A stretch of 64,000 bases of DNA from Balneolaceae bacterium (lineage in GTDB: Bacteria; Bacteroidota; Rhodothermia; Balneolales; Balneolaceae). Positions 57,734 to 64,000 of this stretch are shown in pieces. How positions within the stretch are numbered: the first letter of the stretch is position 1; every line of letters begins with the position of its first letter. The translations under genes were made by a program, and so were the position numbers. The stretch covers positions 124,001 through 188,000 of the forward strand of contig JAEPQE010000004.1 of assembly GCA_017640665.1 (NCBI GenBank). Reading direction: 5' to 3'. The notes under the pieces were generated by a model. It had not been told where the DNA came from. It made no database searches and was given only the letters and a program-made list of their open reading frames with translations.

Positions 57734-58240
57734 TTAAAACCTTGTTAACCGATGAATTACTTCTTTATGCTGAGGATAGGCTTTGATTAAAGCCTTACGC
57801 TCAGCTAGTTCAAAATCAGTAAAGTCAAAGCCAGGGGCTACTGTACAACCTGTTAAACAGTAAGTGTTAGGGTCTTCTACCTCGGAGGCAAACCATACAT
57901 TCTTTGGAACTGTAAACTGAGGCTGTTCATGGTTTTTCAAGTCAAGTCCGAGTCGTTGAAAAGAATAGTGTCCGGTTACATCAATCATATGAATAGTAAG
58001 TGGTGAACCTTCATAGAAATGCCACATTTCATCCTGCTTGATTCGATGGAAAGCAGAAAAATTGTCGGATGTAAGAAGGAAATAGATACCGGTACTATAG
58101 TTTCGATCCCCATCAAAGTTTTCCGGTGTACTCCCTTGTTTGATAATTCCTTTACTCCGATAGGTTTCTTTATAGAATCCACCCTCAACATGTTCCTGAA
58201 GATCAAGCTGTTCAACTAGTTCTTTCACCCGATTTTGCAT
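57734..58240 (-). CDS. DUF985 cupin protein
   Basis: The 168-residue protein starts with VKELVEQLDLQEHVEGGFYKETYRS and has the DUF985 pattern TGIYFLLTSDNFSAFHRIKQDEMWHFYEGSPLTIHMID and WFASEVEDPNTYCLTGCTVAPGFDFTDFEL. These give a single cupin barrel with potential metal or ligand contacts at H, E and W in FHRIKQDEMWHF. No activity is known. It is soluble. It ends 17 bases from the terminator at 57684-57716. Confidence 0.9.
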   Translation of the reverse strand: MQNRVKELVEQLDLQEHVEGGFYKETYRSKGIIKQGSTPENFDGDRNYSTGIYFLLTSDNFSAFHRIKQDEMWHFYEGSPLTIHMIDVTGHYSFQRLGLDLKNHEQPQFTVPKNVWFASEVEDPNTYCLTGCTVAPGFDFTDFELAERKALIKAYPQHKEVIHRLTRF

Positions 58241-58272
58241 AGGTAAAACGCGTTTATAATATTCCTAAAATT

Positions 58273-58305
58273 AAAAAAGTCATCCCGAAACAAATTCAGG
58301 ATGAC
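58273..58305 (-). terminator. Intrinsic terminator of the M16 peptidase gene
   Basis: On the minus strand GTCATCC pairs with GGATGAC (plus-strand positions 58279-58285 and 58299-58305), with GAA/TTC extending the stem, and TTTTTT (A-run 58273-58278 on plus) follows. It lies 21 bases after the peptidase stop. The GTCATCC...GGATGAC form resembles a widespread intergenic repeat used as a terminator. Confidence 0.8.
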
Positions 58306-58326
58306 CATGAAAAAGATAAAATTATA

Positions 58327-61164
58327 TCAATTCCCCTCTTTAAAATCCTGACTAATCAGAACAGGTTTTCCGAACCCAAGAGCTTCTAAACGATCCATCT
58401 GAGTTTTGGCATCACCAACTACCAGATAAATCATTCTATCAGGATTCGCATATTGTTCAGCAAGTTCAGAGATCCTGTCAATGGTGATATCCTTTACGAT
58501 CTGTTCCCGTTCTTTAACATAGTTTGGAGACCACCCGTAATCACTTATATCTTCAAGCATATTTAGTTTTGCGCTTAATGTTTCGAAGCGACGGGCATTA
58601 CTTTTTAGTAGGAAACTCTTGGTGGTTTCTAAATCCTGCTCAGTAAAAGTATCCGGATAGTTTTCAAGGATTTCTTTCACAAGCGCAGCAGATTCGTATG
58701 TCACATTTGTTCTTACACCACTACTGATAGTAAAAGGTCCTGGGAGTTCAGAGCCCTGGAATCCTGAGCCAATACCATAAGTGTATCCTTTTCCTTCGCG
58801 TAATTCCTGAGTAAATCGTGAGGCAAACCCACCGCCACCAAGGATGTAATTCATAACAGTAGCAGGATAGTAGTCTTCATCCGTTTCCGGCATGGCCAGA
58901 TATCCAAATCTGATAACAGATTGCTTGGCATCAGGTACATCATAAAAATAGACGGTAGATTCGTCTGGCGAATCCGGAAATTCAAGTTCAGGAAGTTCTA
59001 CATCTTTAGATTTCCAATTCTCAGTAATTTCCGATAGCGAATTTAAAACCTCATTAGAAGTAACCGATCCAACCACCATGAAACTGGCAAGATTAGGGGC
59101 GAAATTTTCTTCATAGTAAGATTTTAAATCTTCTATAGTAATTGATTCTACACTTTCGGTGGTACCTATTGGATTGTTAGAGAGAATGTTATTCTCACCA
59201 TAAAGCAGCTTACTATACGTATTGGTCGCAATGTTATTCGGATTAGCACTTTGTGCTGCTATCTGACTCAATGTACTTTGTTTGGCAAGCTCAAATTCTG
59301 TTTCATCCCAGCGTGGTTCAAGCAGCATTTCTTCAACTAACTTAATGGTAGCCTGGTAGTTCTTGGAAAGTGTATTCCCGGTAATACTTATACTCTGCCG
59401 ACCGGAATTTATATTGATATTAGCGCCCAGTTCATCAATAGCCTCTTCTAGTTCTTCCGGTGTTTTATTTGCCGTTCCTCGAGTCATAACTTCAGCAACA
59501 AGGTTTGCGACTCCTACTTTGTTCGGATCATCGAGAAGCAACCCACCATCAATTTTTAGTTCGAACTGTACAAGCGGTAATTCAGTGTTTTCAATTCCGT
59601 GAACGGCTAGCCCATTGGATAATTCTCTTTCCCATACATTCGGTACCTTTACATCCGGAGCTTCGCCATAAGGTGGTTCTACCGATCGATCAAAGCTGGA
59701 GGGCGTACGCTCATATTCTGTCTCCTCAGGAAGAGTGAAGGATTCATCAGCACCACTTTCAGCAATTACTTCTTCCTCCACCTGAGCTGGTTCAGACCCA
59801 TCAAGAGCTAGTTCAGTCTGACCCTGAGGAACAAAACTGGTTGCTACAAAATCTTTTCCTTTGACGTATTGCTCATATACTCGCTGTACATCTTCTTTCG
59901 TAACGGCCAATGTCTTCTTTATATCTTCATTGATATATCCGGGATTATCAGCAAAGATATTATACTGCGCAAGGTTAAACGCTTTCCCTAAAACACTTGA
60001 AAGGCCATTATAAAACTGAGTCTCAATCCCTGCCTTAATGCGGTCCAGATCTGCTTCTGTAAATCCTTCCGTTTCAAATCTGATAAATGCTTCTTCAACA
60101 GCATCTTTTACCTCATTCAAATCCGTATTCGGAAAAGCCCTGGTAACGAATGCGACTTCACCTGCAATCTCAGAATTATTACTAAACATAAACAGGTTTG
60201 AAGTGAGTTCTTTTTCATCAATTAAGACTTTATTAAGAGGAGCTTTTTTTCCCGAAGCGAGTAATTGTACAAGAATATTCAGAGGATAGGAGTCGGGGTG
60301 ATACATGTCTACTCCTGGCCAATACATTCTAAGCTCGGGGAGTCGGGCGAAATTATCTTCGTAATAGAGTTTTTTAGTTTCATCCAGGCTCGCGGGACGA
60401 TCAGCTAATGGAGTGATTTCTTCTCCACGCGGAATTTCATCAAAATACTTGTGTACCCATTCCTTAGCCTGATCTACATCAAAATCACCGGCTATAACCA
60501 AAGTTGCATTATTTGGTACATACCATTTGTTATAAAATTCTTTCACATCAGCAAGGGTGGCATTTTGAAGGTCTTCCAGCGAGCCAATTACCTGCCAGTT
60601 GTATGGATGGTCTTCGGGATACATATTTTTGCCAATCACATAATTAGCGTGACCATAGGGTTGATTATCCACACCCTGACGCTTTTCATTCTTAACAACC
60701 TGCTTCTCTTTAGCTACAACTGCTTCAGTAACCGTGTTGATGAAGAAGCCCAATTTATCTGCCTCTGCCCAGATCATTTTTTCGAGAGCATCATTTGGAA
60801 CCGTTTGAAAATAGTTAGTTCGATCACGACTGGTTGAGCCATTCGCCCCGGATCCACCAATCCGGCTGCTCATTTTATCGAGTCCGCCTTTACCCAGGTT
60901 CTCAGATTCCAGGAAAAGCAGATGTTCAAACAAGTGGGCAAAACCGGTACGCCCTTCTTTTTCTCTGGCAGAACCCACATGAAAAGTGAGTGCTACTGCT
61001 GTAACGGGGTCAGAATCGTCTTGATGGAAGATGACTTCGAGGCCGTTGTCCAGAGTAATTTTTTCGTACTCAACTGAAAATTCCTGTTCACCAGATCCGG
61101 AACAGGAAGTGATAAAAAAAGAAATCAGAATAATTGAAAAGAAGGGGTAGAAAAACTTTTTCAT
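58327..61164 (-). CDS. M16 family (insulinase/pitrilysin-like) zinc peptidase, lipoprotein
   Basis: The 945-residue protein has a lipobox in FFITSCSG (Cys21). The first M16 half (residues about 30-460) carries the inverted zinc motif HLFEH at 77-81 in GRTGFAHLFEHLLFLES, with further active-site residues expected in KEKQVVKNEKRQG. The second half (about 500-930) has the same fold (NGLAVHGIENTELPLVQFELKIDGG, ANLVAEVMTRGT) but no zinc motif, as in the inactive halves of this family. A linker rich in glutamate and proline joins them. It probably degrades peptides in the periplasm or at the cell surface. The DUF3109 gene is divergent from it. Confidence 0.93.
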   Translation of the reverse strand: MKKFFYPFFSIILISFFITSCSGSGEQEFSVEYEKITLDNGLEVIFHQDDSDPVTAVALTFHVGSAREKEGRTGFAHLFEHLLFLESENLGKGGLDKMSSRIGGSGANGSTSRDRTNYFQTVPNDALEKMIWAEADKLGFFINTVTEAVVAKEKQVVKNEKRQGVDNQPYGHANYVIGKNMYPEDHPYNWQVIGSLEDLQNATLADVKEFYNKWYVPNNATLVIAGDFDVDQAKEWVHKYFDEIPRGEEITPLADRPASLDETKKLYYEDNFARLPELRMYWPGVDMYHPDSYPLNILVQLLASGKKAPLNKVLIDEKELTSNLFMFSNNSEIAGEVAFVTRAFPNTDLNEVKDAVEEAFIRFETEGFTEADLDRIKAGIETQFYNGLSSVLGKAFNLAQYNIFADNPGYINEDIKKTLAVTKEDVQRVYEQYVKGKDFVATSFVPQGQTELALDGSEPAQVEEEVIAESGADESFTLPEETEYERTPSSFDRSVEPPYGEAPDVKVPNVWERELSNGLAVHGIENTELPLVQFELKIDGGLLLDDPNKVGVANLVAEVMTRGTANKTPEELEEAIDELGANININSGRQSISITGNTLSKNYQATIKLVEEMLLEPRWDETEFELAKQSTLSQIAAQSANPNNIATNTYSKLLYGENNILSNNPIGTTESVESITIEDLKSYYEENFAPNLASFMVVGSVTSNEVLNSLSEITENWKSKDVELPELEFPDSPDESTVYFYDVPDAKQSVIRFGYLAMPETDEDYYPATVMNYILGGGGFASRFTQELREGKGYTYGIGSGFQGSELPGPFTISSGVRTNVTYESAALVKEILENYPDTFTEQDLETTKSFLLKSNARRFETLSAKLNMLEDISDYGWSPNYVKEREQIVKDITIDRISELAEQYANPDRMIYLVVGDAKTQMDRLEALGFGKPVLISQDFKEGN

Positions 61165-61298
61165 AATCAGGGTTTATTTTAAGAATGACCAGCTATTGAC
61201 GAAATATACTCGGTGAAAGTTACCAGATTTGTTAAAGAATGCATCACAAAAAAATATTGGCATATTACCTTATGGCACGATGTTTGTATATTGCGCCC

Positions 61299-61880
61299 AT
61301 GATTAAAGTAGGAGAAACAATAATAGCCGATGATATTGCAACTGCAAAGTTCGCTTGCGACCTCCCCAGGTGTAAAGGGGCATGTTGTGTAGTTGGTGAT
61401 GCAGGCGCACCGGTTGTAAAAGGAGAGATTCCCATTCTTCATAAAGCGTATCGGGAACTTAAAGACGAATTGAACCCAAGAGCAGTAGAAATTGCAGAAC
61501 GGGAAGGGGTTGTTATTGGAAGTGAAAAAGCAGGCTACGAGCTTGCTTGTGTAGATGGAGCAGAATGCATTTTTGTAAAGTACGATGGAGATGATGTTGC
61601 TTATTGTGCCATCCAGAAAGCGTATTTTGAAGGACGTTTTAACTGGGAGAAGCCGCTAAGCTGCCATCTATTTCCTGTTCGTTTGAAGAAAATAGCTGGA
61701 TTTGATTACGCCAATTTCGAGTATGTCCCCAAAATCTGTTCCGCTGCGTGCGAAAAGGCTGAGAAAGAAGACACCTATCTGGCGGAATTTTTAGAGCGAC
61801 CTTTGGTTAGGAGATATGGACAAGATTGGTATGATGAGTTTATTGCGGCCTGTGAGTACGTGAGGTCGAAAGAGGAGTAA
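61299..61880 (+). CDS. DUF3109 cysteine-rich protein
   Basis: The ATG at 61299 gives MIKVGETIIADDIATAKFACDL and 193 residues; an upstream start at 61239 would add 20 unconserved residues. The family motifs are CDLPRCKGACCVVGDAGAPV, ACVDGAECIFV, YCAIQKAYFEGRFNWEKPLSCHLFPVRL and PKICSAACEKA. The eight or more conserved cysteines look like an iron-sulphur or zinc cluster site, as in the related YkgJ-type proteins. The function is unknown. It ends 4 bases before the rpoN start, so the two are co-transcribed. Confidence 0.88.
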   Translation: MIKVGETIIADDIATAKFACDLPRCKGACCVVGDAGAPVVKGEIPILHKAYRELKDELNPRAVEIAEREGVVIGSEKAGYELACVDGAECIFVKYDGDDVAYCAIQKAYFEGRFNWEKPLSCHLFPVRLKKIAGFDYANFEYVPKICSAACEKAEKEDTYLAEFLERPLVRRYGQDWYDEFIAACEYVRSKEE

Positions 61881-61884
61881 AAAG

Positions 61885-63384
61885 GTGCTGAGAAATCAAC
61901 AAAATATAAACCAAAAGCTTCAACAGGGACTACAACAGAAGCTTTCTCCTCAGCAATTGCAGTACATCAAATTACTACAGCTGCCAACCATTGCGTTGGA
62001 GCAACGCATCAAAGAAGAAATTGAGATGAATCCCGTTCTGGAAGAGCAGGATTTCATGGAACAGCGTCAGGAGAGTTTGGAGGTTGATGATCCCAAAGAA
62101 GAAAAAGAAGAGGCGCTCGAAAGCCTGGAAGAACACGAAGTGGATTGGGATTATTTTGATGAAAACACGGAGTACGATGGAGAAAACTACACGCCTCCCC
62201 GGAATCCTGATATCGAAGAATGGAAAGATCTACCCAATCCATATAATGAGTCATTGCTGGAGCAGTTAGAAAATCAGGTTGCATTACTGGATTTATCAGA
62301 AGAAGAAGAATTGATTGCTGATCAGATTTTGGGTTCTTTAGATGAGGATGGTTATTTCCGCAGAGATTTAATCGCTGTTGCAGACAACATCGCTTTTAAT
62401 CACGGTATTTATATGGAGGAGGAAGATGTAGACCGGGTGAGAAAGCAGATTCAACTACTGGACCCAATTGGGATTGCCTCAACCAGTTTACAGGATTGCC
62501 TGTTAGTTCAGCTTCAGGAATCGGATGAGGATCTTCCCGGCAGAAACCTGGCAATCAAAATCATCAAAAATGCCTGGACTGCCTTCGAAAAGAAACATTT
62601 CGATAAACTCATCCATAAGTTTGATGTGGAGGAAGAGGATCTTAAAGAAGCTTTTGGAGCAATCAGACACATGGACCCGCGTCCGGGGGCGGTAAGCAAT
62701 GGTCTGGAAGAAACACAAAACTATATCGAACCGGATTTTGAAGTGTATTGGCGTGGAGCAGATCAGAGTGAAAATGGAAAAGGAGAATTTGTAATTCATT
62801 TAAATCAAAGAAATGCGCCTTCACTTAGAATTTCTCCCGAGTACAAACAAATGTGGGATGAAATTAAAGTGAAGAAACAAAAGGCTGATGAGCAGACCCG
62901 TAAATTTATGAAGGGGAAAATTGACTCCGCTAACTGGTTTATTGAATCGATTAAACAACGCCAGAATACACTCATGAATACCATCAAGACGATGGTGGCG
63001 CTACAAGAAGACTTTTTCAAATTCGGCGATGGACTGAAGCCAATGATTCTGAAAGATGTAGCAGAAAGAATCGGGATGGATATTTCTACCGTCTCAAGAG
63101 TAGTAAACGGAAAATACGTTCAGACCAATTTCGGAGTGTATGAACTCAAATATTTCTTCAACGAAGGATTGGAAACCGAAAGTGGGGAAGAAGTCTCAAA
63201 TCGTGAAGTAAAAAACATCCTCCAGACCATTATTGATAACGAAGACAAGAGAAATCCATTAAGCGATCAAGCCTTAGCAGACGCGCTAAATGAAAAAGGG
63301 TACAAAGTTGCCCGGCGTACAGTAAGTAAATACAGGGAGCAGCTTAACGAACCTGTTGCGAGGTTAAGGAAGCAGATTGTTTGA
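61885..63384 (+). CDS. rpoN: RNA polymerase sigma-54 factor
   Basis: RpoN directs polymerase to -24/-12 promoters that need an AAA+ enhancer-binding protein. The start is GTG at 61885. Region I is LQQGLQQKLSPQQLQYIKLLQLPTIALEQRIKEEIEMNPVLEEQ; region II is long and acidic (residues about 50-115). The core-binding part contains LDEDGYFRRDL and LDPIGIASTSLQDCLLVQL, the helix-turn-helix MILKDVAERIGMDISTVSRVVNGKYVQT, and the RpoN box VARRTVSKYRE near residue 480. Length 499 is standard. No sigma-54 activator is in the window. Confidence 0.96.
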   Translation: MLRNQQNINQKLQQGLQQKLSPQQLQYIKLLQLPTIALEQRIKEEIEMNPVLEEQDFMEQRQESLEVDDPKEEKEEALESLEEHEVDWDYFDENTEYDGENYTPPRNPDIEEWKDLPNPYNESLLEQLENQVALLDLSEEEELIADQILGSLDEDGYFRRDLIAVADNIAFNHGIYMEEEDVDRVRKQIQLLDPIGIASTSLQDCLLVQLQESDEDLPGRNLAIKIIKNAWTAFEKKHFDKLIHKFDVEEEDLKEAFGAIRHMDPRPGAVSNGLEETQNYIEPDFEVYWRGADQSENGKGEFVIHLNQRNAPSLRISPEYKQMWDEIKVKKQKADEQTRKFMKGKIDSANWFIESIKQRQNTLMNTIKTMVALQEDFFKFGDGLKPMILKDVAERIGMDISTVSRVVNGKYVQTNFGVYELKYFFNEGLETESGEEVSNREVKNILQTIIDNEDKRNPLSDQALADALNEKGYKVARRTVSKYREQLNEPVARLRKQIV

Positions 63385-63417
63385 TTATAGGATTGCCGGC
63401 TGGTTAGATGTTGTAAA

Positions 63418-63990
63418 TCAAAGCACAAAAAACAGCTCAATCATATCAATCAGATAGTCGTTGCTGAGTATGAGAACGAGCAAGAGAATGTTTACGACCG
63501 TATGGAGCCCGAAGGTGTAAAAAATATAATTGAGTCTTTTTTGGACGAGATATTTCGAACTGTCAAAAGAGGTAAGAAGGAAACCAATCAGCCAGTTTAT
63601 AAAAAAGAGTACTCCTAAAATCATGATAAGCGTTCCACTTCCCCCTGAGAGAAGAAGAATGAGCATAATGCTCACAAGCACAAAATCGATATGAAAAATC
63701 CAGGAATAGAGGTTTAAGGCCTGGCTAAAATGAGTCATCGATTTACTAGGAAGATAGAGCCAGATTAATCCTATAATTTGGGCTAAAAGCGAAATGAGCA
63801 TTCCAATCACAAAAACAGAAAAATAGTTTTGGCCAAAAAAAGCAGTTTGAGGTAAGAAGTGATAGAGTGCTTCGAGACCTTTAGGAGATATTAAAAGCTT
63901 TGCTAAAATGTAAGTTACTAATCCAGTGAAGGCTGCATGTTGGAAGAGTAAAAAAGTACCACTTACGAGAGATCGTTCGCGATAGCGCAT
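63418..63990 (-). CDS. Membrane protein of unknown function, start near window edge
   Basis: The 190-residue frame from the ATG at 63988-63990 encodes five or six membrane helices, among them FQHAAFTGLVTYILAKLLI, YFSVFVIGMLISLLAQIIGLIWLYL, FVLVSIMLILLLSGGSGTLI and LHTVVNILLLVLIL. The reading frame stays open upstream to the window end (a GTG lies directly before the ATG), so the real start may be outside. The family is not recognised. It converges on rpoN with a 33-base gap. Confidence 0.6.
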   Translation of the reverse strand: MRYRERSLVSGTFLLFQHAAFTGLVTYILAKLLISPKGLEALYHFLPQTAFFGQNYFSVFVIGMLISLLAQIIGLIWLYLPSKSMTHFSQALNLYSWIFHIDFVLVSIMLILLLSGGSGTLIMILGVLFFINWLIGFLLTSFDSSKYLVQKRLNYIFYTFGLHTVVNILLLVLILSNDYLIDMIELFFVL

Positions 63991-64000
63991 CACATCATCT

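Noticed and set aside
60451-60837. 128-codon ORF opposite the M16 peptidase gene
   Set aside because: It lies fully antisense to the zinc-site half of a conserved peptidase and has no recognisable domain.
1-64000. tRNA, rRNA, CRISPR, prophage or insertion-sequence genes
   Set aside because: No cloverleaf-like segments, regularly spaced repeats, integrase, transposase or phage structural genes were found on either strand by reading; a tRNAscan or ISfinder search would settle it.

Overview
The window looks like chromosomal DNA from a marine or halophilic member of the Bacteroidetes/Balneolaeota assemblage (Balneola- or Gracilimonas-like). This is inferred from a type IX secretion sorting tail at the left edge, AccD without its zinc-ribbon cysteines, a TAnnTTTG-type -7 box before several genes, AT-rich leaders with weak Shine-Dalgarno sequences, and lineage-typical families (DUF305, LVIVD-like lipoproteins, DUF3109, DUF4386, DUF2461). 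No rRNA, tRNA, CRISPR array, integrase or insertion sequence was seen. Most genes are housekeeping or ordinary accessory genes in short, tightly packed operons.

Layout. 1-5.8 kb: a sorting-signal gene end, recX-recA with a LexA-like box, a kynurenine pair (tryptophan dioxygenase and kynureninase), an amino-sugar kinase and a TatD nuclease. 5.8-6.2 kb: a gene-free stretch made largely of dispersed palindromes. 6.2-11.5 kb: small secreted or unknown proteins (PDZ protein, cysteine-free thioredoxin fold), pdxB and a pyrimidine nucleoside phosphorylase. 11.5-17.6 kb: pspA, a shortened PspA paralogue, a two-helix membrane coiled-coil protein, a crotonase, a CNNM/CorC-type protein and a two-domain AAA+ ATPase. 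17.7-20.4 kb: PaiB-like, ThuA-like, agmatinase-like and a membrane protein. 20.6-27.3 kb: a TetR-controlled ABC exporter operon (TolC, HlyD, two ATPases, two permeases). 27.4-31.5 kb: a nucleotide cyclase/TolB/TPR/AraC fusion regulator followed by an MDR oxidoreductase and a DUF4386 protein. 31.5-33.1 kb: azurin divergent from an ECF sigma factor and its membrane partner.

34-43 kb: pheA, D-amino-acid oxidase, xseA, an unusual secreted LolA-like/hotdog fusion, a YCII-DUF2461-TfoX-like operon, pyrC, a lipoprotein, tsaB and a LysE exporter. 43.7-48.1 kb: accD, obgE, dprA and an orphan GAF histidine kinase. 48.1-50.3 kb: a cobalamin riboswitch, a 7-codon leader ORF with a strong ribosome-binding site, and a BtuB-like receptor. 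50.3-58.2 kb: a secreted protein, a phosphohexomutase, a DUF305 lipoprotein, a tandem pair of large LVIVD-like lipoproteins duplicated together with their terminators, and a DUF985 cupin. 58.3-64 kb: a two-half M16 peptidase, a DUF3109 protein, rpoN and a membrane protein at the right edge.

Best candidates for something under-described are the PspA / half-PspA / membrane coiled-coil / AAA+ cluster, which looks like an ESCRT-III/Vps4-style membrane-maintenance module; the one-protein cyclase-TolB-TPR-AraC regulator; the exported LolA-like/thioesterase fusion; the leader ORF behind the B12 riboswitch; and the set of dispersed intergenic palindromes.
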